Source of the DNA: an uncultured Paracoccaceae bacterium
GTDB taxonomy: Bacteria; Pseudomonadota; Alphaproteobacteria; Rhodobacterales; Rhodobacteraceae
Reading direction: 5' to 3'
Assembly: GCA_947501555.1 (NCBI GenBank)
Contig: CANMWG010000002.1
Coordinates: 382,224 to 446,223, forward strand
DNA length: 64,000 nt
The notes under the pieces were generated by a model. It was not told the DNA's origin. It saw nothing but the letters and a program-made list of their open reading frames with translations, and searched no databases. Below, one piece after another: positions 1 to 9,084 of this stretch. How positions within the stretch are numbered: position 1 is the first letter of the stretch; every line of letters begins with the position of its first letter. Made by a program: the position numbers and the translations under genes.

Positions 1-166
1 AAATCCAACTGGGATCATCAGGGGAATAACTGCCCATCATGATGGCTACCAAAAGGCCTGCGACGGCAAGCCCGATACCGAACAATTCACGCCCGCGTTT
101 TTCAATCGCAGCTTGGGTATTGCTGTCCAAAAGCGGGTCACGCTGCCGGGTTTGATATGCTGCCAT
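1..166 (-). CDS. ftsK: DNA translocase FtsK, N-terminal fragment
   Basis: This is the first 55 codons of a gene that runs off the left edge. The translation starts MAAYQTRQRDPLLDSN and continues through a segment with many basic residues into a hydrophobic stretch (about residues 30-45) followed by GSYSPDDPSW. That is the start of the four-helix membrane domain of FtsK, which anchors this hexameric DNA pump at the septum, where it clears and resolves chromosome termini. The start at 166 follows AAGGAATAAGAGT, a usable ribosome site. It lies 12 bases after the aminotransferase gene on the same strand, so the two are probably co-transcribed. The motor and gamma domains are outside the window. 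The family call rests on the N-terminal motif only. Confidence 0.85.
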   Translation of the reverse strand, partial: MAAYQTRQRDPLLDSNTQAAIEKRGRELFGIGLAVAGLLVAIMMGSYSPDDPSWI

Positions 167-177
167 ACTCTTATTCC

Positions 178-1356
178 TTAACCGTACAAACAATCGCGGA
201 TCAAAGTCAGACCGCGTTGCATTTCTTGTGTTGGGGCCACCATGGCGACCCGTATGTATTTCGTGCCGGGGTTTTCACCGTTGACGTCTTGGCTCAGATA
301 GGCGCCCGGCAAGGTACGTACGCCTGTTTCCTGCCACAGCTTCAAGGTTGCGGCTTCGCCATCCTCAACAGGTAACCAAAGAAAGAACCCGGCTTCGGGG
401 GATTGGTAGCCGTCAATATGCCCAAAAATATCGTCCGCGATCTCATACTTGCGGCGATAGAGCGCGCGGTTTTCCTCCACATGGGCCTCATCGTTCCACA
501 CGTTCGTGGCAACAACCTGCAAAGGACCAGCCAAAGGTGCGCCCGCAAATGCACGAAGCTGACGTAAACGCGTGATGGATTTCAGCCCACCTGCAGCAAA
601 GCCACAACGCAAACCAGGCAGGTTCGACCGCTTTGACAGGGATTGAAAGATCATCACCCGGTCAGGGTCTGCACCCATTTGCGTGGCGATCTGCAAACCA
701 CTGGGCGGCGGGACTTCGCGATAAATCTCGGAATAGCATTCATCCGCGAAAATCTTGAAATCATGTTTCTCGGCCAGGGCAATGATCTTGCGCCAGTAAG
801 GCTCATCCGCAACGGCGCCCTGCGGGTTGGCTGGAGAACAGACATAGGCAATGGCGGTGCGGTCAAGAATCTCATCCGAAAGCCCGTCAAAATCCGGCAA
901 ATGGCCCGAGCGATCAGTTGCGGGCACATAGACCGGTTCCGCACCAACCGAGAGAGCCGCTACGCCATAAACAGGATAAAACGGATTGGGGGTCAAAATA
1001 ACAGGCGTCTTGCCATTCTTCGCCTCAGGACAAAGGGCCATGGCCGCATTATACAGGCCCTCGCGGGTACCATTCAGCGCCAGGATCTGCGCGTTTGGCA
1101 CATCCAACCCATAGCGACGCTTCAGGAAGCCGCCCATCGCAGACAGCAAGTCATCCTGACCTTCATTGCTGGGATAGTCGTTAAAGCCCGCCAAATTGGC
1201 CGCAAGAATATCACCCACAAAGGCGGGAAACGCATGGCAAGGATCGCCAATCGTCATATTGATCACGTCCGACGCCTTGCTTGGCACGTCCAATAACGCA
1301 CGCAAACGCGGCCACGTCGCAACCGGGAGGTTCGAAAACCGCTCGGGAAAGTCCAT
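178..1356 (-). CDS. Class I/II aminotransferase, DapC-like (succinyldiaminopimelate transaminase)
   Basis: A 392-residue fold-type I PLP aminotransferase. Visible landmarks are YPSNEGQDDL near residue 61, the SPANPQG loop near 174, the cofactor-binding FADECYSE (Asp205, Tyr208) and the Schiff-base lysine in SLSKRSNLPGLR (Lys242). Family members of this length in Alphaproteobacteria are usually annotated as N-succinyldiaminopimelate aminotransferase of lysine and peptidoglycan precursor synthesis, which would fit the presence of dapB in this window. Substrate specificity cannot be read from the sequence, and another amino donor or acceptor is possible. It sits directly upstream of ftsK on the same strand, 12 bases apart. 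The start at 1356 begins MDFPERFSNLP, a typical amino-terminal arm. Confidence 0.85.
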   Translation of the reverse strand: MDFPERFSNLPVATWPRLRALLDVPSKASDVINMTIGDPCHAFPAFVGDILAANLAGFNDYPSNEGQDDLLSAMGGFLKRRYGLDVPNAQILALNGTREGLYNAAMALCPEAKNGKTPVILTPNPFYPVYGVAALSVGAEPVYVPATDRSGHLPDFDGLSDEILDRTAIAYVCSPANPQGAVADEPYWRKIIALAEKHDFKIFADECYSEIYREVPPPSGLQIATQMGADPDRVMIFQSLSKRSNLPGLRCGFAAGGLKSITRLRQLRAFAGAPLAGPLQVVATNVWNDEAHVEENRALYRRKYEIADDIFGHIDGYQSPEAGFFLWLPVEDGEAATLKLWQETGVRTLPGAYLSQDVNGENPGTKYIRVAMVAPTQEMQRGLTLIRDCLYG

Positions 1357-1725
1357 AACTGCCTCAACTTACGGGATCATTTCGCCCCGCTTTTTTTCAA
1401 ACTAGCCTGATGCGGGGTGGTCTGTCCAGAATAAGGCGCAATGGCCGGTCATATTGTGGCTTTTGGGTCAGTTGGTACAAAGCCAAGCCACTCTGACCGG
1501 CGCCCCGTGAGTTAGCGAGCCGGCATGGCGACCAAAGTGCTTTATGGCAGCCAAGTCCATCATCCATCACAGACGCACGGTACAGTGACCAATCATCAAA
1601 CAGATTTCAGCAGATGGCCGGTCTGAGCCCAAACCTACCAACACGAAACCCAAACTTTGGCAACAGTTGCCAAAGGATATCAGTGACAATATCGTCTATG
1701 GATACATTCTTGGAGGAGTGGGTTT
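1357..1725. other. Intergenic stretch with no clear gene
   Basis: About 370 bases between the divergent aminotransferase and the gene starting near 1726. I see no tRNA, no terminator-like stem with a T-run and no convincing ORF. A 63-residue reading frame from 1614 has no coding look and overlaps the next gene out of frame. One frame is open from about 1619 into the next gene and reads sensibly only near 1718-1755; that point is discussed under the next gene. Confidence 0.5.
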
Positions 1726-2295
1726 TTGGGATTTCGGATTTGTTATCTTGCCAGCAAAGCACCGCCACAAAAATTTGCAGAAGCATTGAATTTAACCCTT
1801 GGTGAGCCCGCAGCTGATATGCCAGATGGCGAATGGTGGATCGCCAAATTCAAAAAAAGCGATTGGACGATACTGTGGTCGGAAAATGAAGACTTCGGCC
1901 AACACTCGATAGAGCAAGTGGCACAGCTTTCGAAGCAGTATGAGACTTACGTTTGCGAAGTTAATGAAACGGTTATGTGGAGTTCAGCCGAGTTCTGGGG
2001 AGAGGGCCAGCAGGTATGGAAAGTAGCACATTCCGGTGATGGTAGCGATATTCTTGATTTGTCGGAAACTGGAACACTTCCGGACGGCTTTTCGAAGCTT
2101 AAACTAGAGCACACGTCCGCCCAACACAGAGATGGCGACGGCGTCGATCATATTTTTGAAGTTCCGCTTGACCTAGCTGCATTAGATATTGGCTTCAGGC
2201 ACGAAAATTACTTGGAACAAAGCGAAGTTGAAGGTTTTCTTACCATCGTCATACCTCAGAAGAAGAGCCTGCTTTCGCGTATCTTAGGGCGCTAA
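1726..2295 (+). CDS. Uncharacterised acidic cytosolic protein, possible N-terminal frameshift
   Basis: I do not recognise the family. The protein has 189 residues, no signal peptide and no membrane segment, and is rich in Trp, Glu and Asp (for example DGEWWIAKFKKSDWTILW). The only in-frame start is TTG at 1726, preceded by GGAGG at 1712. The N-terminus in this frame, MGFRICYLASKAPP, looks unnatural. The neighbouring frame just upstream reads GFWDFGFVILPAK before meeting the same APPQKF segment. A single base lost in the AAAG run near 1758-1761 would explain this, so the gene may be frameshifted or the base miscalled. G+C looks lower than in neighbours. It ends 47 bases before the convergent amidase gene. 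Confidence 0.6.
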   Translation: MGFRICYLASKAPPQKFAEALNLTLGEPAADMPDGEWWIAKFKKSDWTILWSENEDFGQHSIEQVAQLSKQYETYVCEVNETVMWSSAEFWGEGQQVWKVAHSGDGSDILDLSETGTLPDGFSKLKLEHTSAQHRDGDGVDHIFEVPLDLAALDIGFRHENYLEQSEVEGFLTIVIPQKKSLLSRILGR

Positions 2296-2342
2296 TTCGA
2301 ATGGCAGCAAAGTCCCGCACAGCAGAACTTCAACTCAACCTT

Positions 2343-3674
2343 CTAACGCAAAGCACGTTCTGCCGCCGCGCTCAGCCGCAACAGCGCCGCCTCGGCCCCC
2401 GCCTGCCCATTCAGCATGATCCCGCAAGACGGCACCCCCGTCGGCAACGTCATCGAACACAGCCCCAGCAAATTCGCCACGCGGGTATTGCGCAGGGCCA
2501 ACAGGTTCTCGGTCTTGTAATAGTCATCTTCATCCAACAACCGCTGCGCATGGGGCGGCAGGATCGGGGCCGTCGGCATGATCACCGCGTCAAATTGGGC
2601 TGTCTCGGCTTCATATTGCTTGCGAATGTCATGCAACCTGTTCCAGCCCGCACAATAATCCGGGCCACTGACGGTTTTGCCGCCCCGCACCCGCTCCAAA
2701 ATTTGCGGAAACATCTTCTCGGGATGCGCCTCTACCAGATCACGCCACCAGCCATAACTGTCGGCCGCATAGAGGTGACCTGCCACGTCAAATGCATCAA
2801 CAAGCGGGGAAAAATCGCGGTGCGCGATGATGGCGCCCGCAGCCTGCAAGCGTTCAACCGCACTTTGAAACGCTGCGCGTGGGGCGTCACGGACACCGTC
2901 CGACACGATGGTATCCAGAACCATAAGTCTGGCACCTTCCAGCGAAGTCCCGGTCAAATCCACAGGCTTTGCGCTTTCCAACACGGACAATAGTAACGTC
3001 GCATCCTCGACCGACCTGCATAGCGGCCCCACGGTATCAAACGTTAGACACAAGGGTACGACGCCTTCCAAAGACAACCGGCCATGGGTCGTTTTCAACC
3101 CGACCAAATCATTCCATGCGGATGGAATACGCACCGATCCGCCGGTGTCAGACCCAATACCTGCGGCAGCCAATCCAAAAGCGACCGAGGCCCCGGCCCC
3201 CGAAGATGACCCCCCCGGCACCGCGTCTGGATCGTTCACGCAAGGCGGGGTGGCCGTAATGGGGTTCAAGCCAAGGCCGGAAAAGGCGATCTCGGACATA
3301 TGGGTTTTGCCCAAACACACCAGACCGGCGGCCGTTGCGGTTTCCAATACGTAAGCATCCTGTTCCGGCACGCGGCCTGCCATCAGGGCGGTCCCGGCCT
3401 CGGTTGCAACGCCTGCGGTATCAAACAAATCCTTCCAGGACACAGGCACACCGTCCAATGGGCCCCGACGCATCCCCGATTTCGCGCGCTCCGATGCCGC
3501 CGCAGCCTCGGCCTTGGCACGGCCGTGCGTCACCCGCGCATAAATCCGGTCGCGGTGTTCGTGGGCGTCGATGGCGTCCAGATACACATCCGTCAAAGCC
3601 ACCGGATCAATATCCCTTGCCCCAATCGCACGGCCCAAATCCGCAGCCGTCATCCAACGCCAGTCTTGCATCAT
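2343..3674 (-). CDS. Amidase signature family hydrolase
   Basis: A 443-residue amidase signature enzyme that hydrolyses carboxamides, in the cytosol judging by the absence of a signal peptide. The catalytic Ser-cisSer-Lys triad is intact: Lys81 in VSWKDLFDTAG, the bridging serine in GGSSSGAGA (154-159) and the nucleophile Ser180 in GSDTGGSVRIP. The sequence is shorter than GatA (about 490) and there is no gatB or gatC nearby, so it is probably a stand-alone amidase and not the tRNA amidotransferase subunit. The true substrate is unknown. AGGAGTGA lies just before two tandem ATG codons at 3674 and 3671; either could be used. The gene is divergent from ubiH, with about 76 bases between them for both promoters. 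Confidence 0.9.
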   Translation of the reverse strand: MMQDWRWMTAADLGRAIGARDIDPVALTDVYLDAIDAHEHRDRIYARVTHGRAKAEAAAASERAKSGMRRGPLDGVPVSWKDLFDTAGVATEAGTALMAGRVPEQDAYVLETATAAGLVCLGKTHMSEIAFSGLGLNPITATPPCVNDPDAVPGGSSSGAGASVAFGLAAAGIGSDTGGSVRIPSAWNDLVGLKTTHGRLSLEGVVPLCLTFDTVGPLCRSVEDATLLLSVLESAKPVDLTGTSLEGARLMVLDTIVSDGVRDAPRAAFQSAVERLQAAGAIIAHRDFSPLVDAFDVAGHLYAADSYGWWRDLVEAHPEKMFPQILERVRGGKTVSGPDYCAGWNRLHDIRKQYEAETAQFDAVIMPTAPILPPHAQRLLDEDDYYKTENLLALRNTRVANLLGLCSMTLPTGVPSCGIMLNGQAGAEAALLRLSAAAERALR

Positions 3675-3750
3675 TCACTCCTGTTTGACCGGCACGGTAG
3701 CGGCCATCCGGCACATGGACAATCCCGCACAGACGCGCATATTGCAGCGC

Positions 3751-4962
3751 ATGGATACGGATATCATCATTGTAGGCGGCGGGCTGAATGGCCCCGCCTT
3801 GGCATTGGCCGCATCACAAGCGGGATTCAACGTCACAATTATCGACAGCCTTGCAGTAGACCGGCGCAAAAAACCCGGGTTCGACGGGCGCTCCTACGCG
3901 CTGGCGCTGACATCAACCCGGCTGTTGCAAGGGATAGGGCTGTGGGATGCCATCACGAAAAACGCCCAACCGATGCTAGAGATCAAAGTCACCGATGGAC
4001 GCGCGGGTGAAGGCCCCAGCCCCTGGATGATGCATTTTGATCATGCGGAAATCGAAGAAGGGCCCATGGGGTATATGGTCGAAGACCGGCACCTGCGGCG
4101 GACCTTTCTGGACGCAATGGCAGCAGAAAAGCGGATCACCCATCTGGCCAAAGAAACCGTTGTCGCGCAGGAAGTCGATGGGCCCCACGCGACCGTCACA
4201 CTGGGATCCGGCAAACAGGTGACAGGCCGGGTGCTGATCGGCTCTGACGGACGGCAAAGCGGAACCGCCAGCCGCGCAGGGATCAAACGGACCGGCTGGG
4301 GCTATGGGCAAACGGCAGTGGTCTGTGCGGTGGAACACGCCAATCCACATGGCGGGATCGCACATCAGTTCTTTATGCCAAACGGCCCACTGGCGATCTT
4401 GCCACTGACCGGCAATCGCAGTTCCATCGTCTGGAGCGAAACCGACACACGCGCGACCGCTTTGGCAGCCATGAACGACGCCGACTTTCTAAGCGCCCTA
4501 CGCCCCGCTTTCGGCAGCTTTCTGGGCGAGATTGACCTGACCGGCGCGCGTTTCACCTACCCGCTGGGGCTGACGCTGGCCAATAGCTTTGTCGCAGACC
4601 GGCTTGCCCTGATCGGCGATGCCGCTCACGGGGTCCACCCGATTGCGGGACAAGGGCTGAATGCCGGACTGCGGGACGTGGCGGCGTTGGCCGAGGTCCT
4701 CTGCGAAGCCCGTGCAAGGGGCGAAGACATCGGCAGCGCACAGACGCTCGCGCGGTATCAGCAGTGGCGACGTTTCGATACGACAACATTGGCCATGGCC
4801 ACAGACACGTTCAACAGGCTGTTTTCAAACGATAACCCATTGCTGCGTGCCGCCCGCGACATCGGTATGGGGATCGTCAACGCAGCGCCCAGCCTCAGAC
4901 GGGGATTTATCCGAGAGGCCGCGGGGCTCACAGGCGATTTGCCCAAGCTGATGCAGCCGTAA
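3751..4962 (+). CDS. UbiH/UbiF/COQ6-family FAD-dependent ubiquinone hydroxylase
   Basis: A 403-residue class A flavoprotein monooxygenase that hydroxylates the ubiquinone ring. It has the dinucleotide-binding IIIVGGGLNGPAL at residues 5-17, the second FAD and NADPH contact GSDGRQS, and the GD motif LIGDAAHGVHPIAGQGLNAG near residue 286, which is the UbiH/F/COQ6 signature. The reading frame is open back to 3571, but those 60 codons overlap the divergent amidase gene and look non-coding, so ATG 3751 directly before DTDIIIVGGG is chosen. Which ring position is hydroxylated (C5, C6 or C1) cannot be told from sequence. A CTAG-centred palindrome follows the stop. Confidence 0.9.
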   Translation: MDTDIIIVGGGLNGPALALAASQAGFNVTIIDSLAVDRRKKPGFDGRSYALALTSTRLLQGIGLWDAITKNAQPMLEIKVTDGRAGEGPSPWMMHFDHAEIEEGPMGYMVEDRHLRRTFLDAMAAEKRITHLAKETVVAQEVDGPHATVTLGSGKQVTGRVLIGSDGRQSGTASRAGIKRTGWGYGQTAVVCAVEHANPHGGIAHQFFMPNGPLAILPLTGNRSSIVWSETDTRATALAAMNDADFLSALRPAFGSFLGEIDLTGARFTYPLGLTLANSFVADRLALIGDAAHGVHPIAGQGLNAGLRDVAALAEVLCEARARGEDIGSAQTLARYQQWRRFDTTTLAMATDTFNRLFSNDNPLLRAARDIGMGIVNAAPSLRRGFIREAAGLTGDLPKLMQP

Positions 4963-4970
4963 GGAGGAGC

Positions 4971-4994
4971 GAAGGAATTTCTAGAAATTCCTTC
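4971..4994. repeat. Perfect 24-bp CTAG-centred palindrome between convergent genes
   Basis: The left arm GAAGGAATTTCT is followed without a loop by its exact reverse complement. It lies 8 bases after the ubiH stop and 9 bases before the end of the convergent gene at 5004. Close relatives with the same CTAG centre sit at 45361 and 45392, also between convergent genes. The flanks match too: GCGAA opens the element and CTG(T)CCCAC follows it in both 24-bp copies. A role as a bidirectional transcription terminator or a protein-binding site is inferred from position. Confidence 0.85.
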
Positions 4995-5003
4995 TGCCCA
5001 CCG

Positions 5004-5522
5004 TCAGTCGTTATCCGTGAGACCAGCACCCGCCCCCGAAATCCGAGAGGCTTCGCTGACTGGCACATAAGTCTTGGCCGCAAAGCTCTCAAACACCGAC
5101 CATAACGCGTCAGGCACGTCCACCGGCCCCTGCGGCACAGACACATCCACATCTCCGTCCCGTTCAATTGTCGCCCCCGCCAGCCTTATGCCGAACCCTG
5201 CCTGCGTCAGCATCGCCACAACCAGCGGCACCTGCTCAACATCCGTAAGCACCGCCGTTTGCACACCCATCGCAAAGGCATCCCGCACAACAAGCGCTAT
5301 TAAAGCAACCGATCCGGCTGCAACCGTGATCTTGTCGCGATCCCAGCGGATATCAATCGGGTCTTGCGGAGCGGACAACGCAGCGCCAACCGGCGCCAAG
5401 TCATCCCCTGTGCCTGCCAAATAGGCTGCGACCCGACCCAAATTCTCGGCCTGCGCCAAAGGGATCCCTGCGCCGAGCGCCGCCTTTTGCACAATCGCGC
5501 GAATTTCGGCCAGCGCGCGCAT
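5004..5522 (-). CDS. Uncharacterised protein, probably DUF3726 family
   Basis: A 172-residue soluble protein beginning MRALAEIRAIVQKAALGAG and containing a patch of alternating hydrophobic residues (VALIALVVRDAFAMGV). From memory it resembles DUF3726 proteins of Rhodobacteraceae; no function is known to me. The ATG at 5522 shares its A with the TAA stop of the upstream gene (TAATG), so the pair is translationally coupled and the two products probably act together. The frame is open a further eight codons upstream, but the overlap start is preferred. The gene ends at the CTAG palindrome. Confidence 0.65.
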   Translation of the reverse strand: MRALAEIRAIVQKAALGAGIPLAQAENLGRVAAYLAGTGDDLAPVGAALSAPQDPIDIRWDRDKITVAAGSVALIALVVRDAFAMGVQTAVLTDVEQVPLVVAMLTQAGFGIRLAGATIERDGDVDVSVPQGPVDVPDALWSVFESFAAKTYVPVSEASRISGAGAGLTDND

Positions 5523-7195
5523 TACAAGGCCGCAACCGGCAGCCACCAGTCGTCTGCCTCTGCAAGCTCATCAAACAACGGTGCCCCCTGCGCCAGCGTG
5601 ATCCGGGTCCAGCGATCTGACTTGGGGTCAAATTTTGCGGCCCCAAAGAAGGCCAATTTGCAGCGCAGAATATCAATCGGCAAACAGGCCGCATCAATCA
5701 GATTATCGCGAATTTCTGCATAGGGATGCGCCGCTAGGGTCTGCACCCTGCGGACAGCGGCACGATGCTGGGGACAGACGGCCAAAAACCGGGCCACCGG
5801 ACCTTCCATCGCCAAATCAGCAGCCATGGTTTTGACCTGACGCCCGATATCCAAGGGGGTTTCCTGATCCGCGCCCGGTTCGTTATGGCGCGACCCAAGG
5901 CGCGGCTCTAACTTTTCCGCAGAGACATACCAAAACTGGGCGCATGCGTTTGGATTGTCATAGTCGATCGCAAGGGCCCACTGCCAATCACGGGTGATCA
6001 AGGCGTGCAGTTCAGCGCAATCCATCACCGGGTCCAATGCGGGCAAAACCGCAGGGGCCATACCCTCTGCCAGGTCATCGACCAGGTCGCCAAACGGTTC
6101 CAACACCAAGGCCACAATCAATTCCTGCGTATCCACAGCCCACCGCGCGATTTGCGTAAGTATCTGATCAATCGGATATTCCGAAGCCAGCAATTCCGGG
6201 GTCAACATGGCGGCAAAGGCAGGCCATTCGGTCTGGATCGTCTTGATACGGGCCATGGCAATGTCATCGGCCACATCCCACTGCGCCAAATGCGCGGCCG
6301 CGCGCGCCACTAGATCATGGATCCGGCTGATCTGAGCCCCGTTCAATGCAGGCACTGCGCGGACCCTAGCAATCGCCGTCTCACGCGCCTGCATCCAAGC
6401 ATCTAAGAGCAACGGATGGTTCACAAGAAACGGCGCCATCCCCAATCCGGTGGCATTGCCCACGCCTAAATGACGCTTGGCGGCACGCGACAGCAGTGCA
6501 CCGCCCACATGTTCAGCAAGATCATGGGTAAATCCGCGGATCAGCCACACGGTAAGCATTTCCGCCATAAACGGACCGCCAAGACCTGGGCGATCTGCAA
6601 TATGCCCGCGATCAGCAATACCAAACTTGCCGTTACCGTAGACGGCAGTGGTGCGCATCAGATAACCGGTGGCGCGCAGCGCATCTGGATCAGGCTGCTG
6701 ACCCGCACGCAGGGCCTGCGTGACATGATCAAACAAGCGCACCGACTTATTGGCACGGCTCAAAACCAGATCGCGGGCCGTAAAGCGGGCGGCCTCTTGC
6801 AAGGGGGCATTGGCCACAATCCGGGCGATTTCATCTGCGTCAGGAATGCCGTCATACAGCACAAACGCACAGTCCCATGCGTCGGCAATGACACGGTCAC
6901 TACGCATATCAGGGGGCAGATCGGTAGACACGACCACCAGCGAATAATCAAACCCGCCAAAGCGCAGCGTATAGACAGCGTGGCCGAATCCGGTGGCATC
7001 AATCGCCCAAATTGGGCGGGACACCGCCACCCTATCTGCGGCCAATGCACGCAATAAAACCCGCAAAAACGACAAACGCGTCGGAAACGCGGCCCCCATT
7101 CTACTTAGCCGCATCACCTGTTCAGGTGGGCGCAAAGAGACTTTTGCAGGGGCTGCGACGTCTTTCATGGGGGCTAGGTTAGACGGAAGTCTCAT
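5522..7195 (-). CDS. Conserved-looking 557-residue protein of unknown function
   Basis: A long soluble protein with no signal peptide or clear membrane helix. I do not recognise a known fold or catalytic motif. Visible features are SRPIWAIDATGFGHAVYTLRFGG near residue 60, a possible mixed-sheet segment FDYSLVVVSTDLPPD, and AVYGNGKFGIADRGHI near residue 185. The start at 7195 follows AGGTCGAA; an inner ATG lies at 7168. It is coupled by TAATG to the probable DUF3726 gene downstream, and this two-gene unit is divergent from tamA. The protein looks fully coding and intact, so it is likely a real, poorly described family. Confidence 0.7.
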   Translation of the reverse strand: MRLPSNLAPMKDVAAPAKVSLRPPEQVMRLSRMGAAFPTRLSFLRVLLRALAADRVAVSRPIWAIDATGFGHAVYTLRFGGFDYSLVVVSTDLPPDMRSDRVIADAWDCAFVLYDGIPDADEIARIVANAPLQEAARFTARDLVLSRANKSVRLFDHVTQALRAGQQPDPDALRATGYLMRTTAVYGNGKFGIADRGHIADRPGLGGPFMAEMLTVWLIRGFTHDLAEHVGGALLSRAAKRHLGVGNATGLGMAPFLVNHPLLLDAWMQARETAIARVRAVPALNGAQISRIHDLVARAAAHLAQWDVADDIAMARIKTIQTEWPAFAAMLTPELLASEYPIDQILTQIARWAVDTQELIVALVLEPFGDLVDDLAEGMAPAVLPALDPVMDCAELHALITRDWQWALAIDYDNPNACAQFWYVSAEKLEPRLGSRHNEPGADQETPLDIGRQVKTMAADLAMEGPVARFLAVCPQHRAAVRRVQTLAAHPYAEIRDNLIDAACLPIDILRCKLAFFGAAKFDPKSDRWTRITLAQGAPLFDELAEADDWWLPVAAL

Positions 7196-7317
7196 TTCGA
7201 CCTAGCTCAAAAACGACGTCGGGGCAGGATAGAAGAGATTGGCCAATTTCGTGGGGCTCGGGTACACAAGGCGCAACGCGAGAAAAGGTGCGACGAAAAA
7301 TGCCATTGGGGGCACAA

Positions 7318-9084
7318 ATGATGAAATGGGCACCGCCAGTGGTGGCCCTATTGCTCTGCGCGGGCAGCGTGCAGGCGCAGGATGTGCGCTTGGTGGCAAG
7401 CGCTGCCCGCGACGCGCTCAATTCCGCATCAGCCTTGCGGGCGCTCGAAGACGAGGCAGATCCTCAAGACTATGTTGCGGCTGCGCGTGCTGACTATCGG
7501 CGCTTGCTGACAGCGCTGTATGCCGAAGGATATTACGCCGGCACGATCTCCATTACCGTGGACGGGGTTGAAGCTGCCAATATCGCTCCCCTTGACGCAC
7601 CCACGTCAATCGACGCCGTCGTCATCACCGTCAATCCGGGCCCGCAATTCACCTTTGGCAATGTCGCAATCGCGCCACTGCCCCCCGGCACGACGATTTC
7701 TGACAACCTCGGCCCACGCGAAACCGCCGAATCTGATGTTGTCCAAAGTGCGGTCAGTGCAAGCGTCCGCAGTTGGCGCAATCTCGGATACGCCAAGGCA
7801 CGGGTAAGCGGCCAACAGATCACCGCGCGGCATGATGCGTCAAAGCTTGACCTCTCGGTCACGCTGGCACCGGGACCGCAACTGACCTTTGGCGCGCTCA
7901 ACATCAGCGGCAATGAAGATGTGCGCACCAACCGGATTTTGGAAATCGCTGGCCTGCCGACCGGCGAGACTTATTCACCAGCCGAAATCAGCGCCGCCGA
8001 AAGCAGGCTGCGCCGGACGGGCACCTTTTCCAGTGTCTCAATGACAGAAGCGGATGAAATTGGAGCGGGCAACACATTGGCCGTGAATGCTCAGATCGCC
8101 GAGGCGAAGCCACGCCGGATCGGCTTTGGCATTGAGCTTTCCACAATCGAAGGGCTGACGCTCTCGACCTTCTGGTTACATCGAAATTGGCTGGGCGGGG
8201 CCGAACGGTTCCGGGTTGATGGCGAAATCGCAGGCATCGACGGTGAAACCGGCGGGATCGACTATTCCATCGGGACCACCTTCACCCGGCCCGCAACCTT
8301 TGGGGCGGACACGGATTTCTACGTCACAACCGAATTATCCCATGAGGACGAACCGGACTACCTGCTTGATAAATTCGAAGTCGAGACCGGCTTTTCCCGC
8401 ATCCTGAATGAATATCTGACCGTCAGCGCGGGTGTTGGCCTGCTTACGGCCTATGAGGAATCTGATCTGGGCACACGGGAATACACGCTGCTGACCCTGC
8501 CGCTGGATGCGACTTATGACCGCCGGGATTCGGCCACGGACGCCAAGACGGGCTATTACATCGACAGCGAACTCACCCCTTTCGTCAGCCTTCTGGGCGA
8601 CGACATTCAGGGCGTGCGGTCGTTTACGGATGTGCGCGGCTACTACAGCTTTGGTGAAGAACAATGGCTGACGTTGGCCGCACGTGGACAATTAGGAAGC
8701 GTGCTCGGGGCCGGGATTGACGAAGCACCTGCGGACTTTCTGTTCTATTCTGGGGGCGGAGGCACCGTCCGTGGGCAGTCCTATAACTCGCTTGGGATCG
8801 AGTCCGGTGATGATACCACAGGCGGCACGTCCTTTGGGGGGCTGCAACTCGAGGCCCGCGTGCAAGTCCGGGATAAAATCTCGGTTGTGGGCTTTTACGA
8901 TATCGGGGTCGTCACCGACACGGAACTGCCGTTTGATACAGACAATTGGCACGCTGGCGCGGGCCTTGGACTGCGCTATGAGACAGGGATCGGGCCAATC
9001 CGGTTAGACCTTGGCACGCAGGCCAGCAGCGATGACGCCGGCGAAGACCTGCAGGTCTATATCGGGATTGGGCAAGCGTTTTGA
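7318..9084 (+). CDS. tamA: TamA, outer-membrane translocation and assembly protein
   Basis: An Omp85-family protein. A signal peptide (MMKWAPPVVALLLCAGSVQAQ) is followed by three POTRA-like repeats (about residues 20-260, with the GPQFTFGNV and GPQLTFGALNISGNEDV strands typical of POTRA) and a C-terminal 16-strand barrel. The barrel contains the conserved TVRGQSYNSLG loop (VRGY/F motif) and ends in a phenylalanine (IGQAF), the usual outer-membrane signature. It works with TamB in inserting outer-membrane proteins or moving lipids. The frame is open from GTG 7288; ATG 7318 is chosen because GGGGGC precedes it and a signal peptide starts there (ATG 7321 is also possible). It overlaps tamB by four bases. 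Confidence 0.92.
   Translation: MMKWAPPVVALLLCAGSVQAQDVRLVASAARDALNSASALRALEDEADPQDYVAAARADYRRLLTALYAEGYYAGTISITVDGVEAANIAPLDAPTSIDAVVITVNPGPQFTFGNVAIAPLPPGTTISDNLGPRETAESDVVQSAVSASVRSWRNLGYAKARVSGQQITARHDASKLDLSVTLAPGPQLTFGALNISGNEDVRTNRILEIAGLPTGETYSPAEISAAESRLRRTGTFSSVSMTEADEIGAGNTLAVNAQIAEAKPRRIGFGIELSTIEGLTLSTFWLHRNWLGGAERFRVDGEIAGIDGETGGIDYSIGTTFTRPATFGADTDFYVTTELSHEDEPDYLLDKFEVETGFSRILNEYLTVSAGVGLLTAYEESDLGTREYTLLTLPLDATYDRRDSATDAKTGYYIDSELTPFVSLLGDDIQGVRSFTDVRGYYSFGEEQWLTLAARGQLGSVLGAGIDEAPADFLFYSGGGGTVRGQSYNSLGIESGDDTTGGTSFGGLQLEARVQVRDKISVVGFYDIGVVTDTELPFDTDNWHAGAGLGLRYETGIGPIRLDLGTQASSDDAGEDLQVYIGIGQAF

Noticed and set aside
3571-3750. N-terminal extension of the UbiH-like gene
   Set aside because: The extra 60 codons overlap the divergent amidase gene and lack coding character; ATG 3751 directly precedes the conserved IIIVGGG motif.
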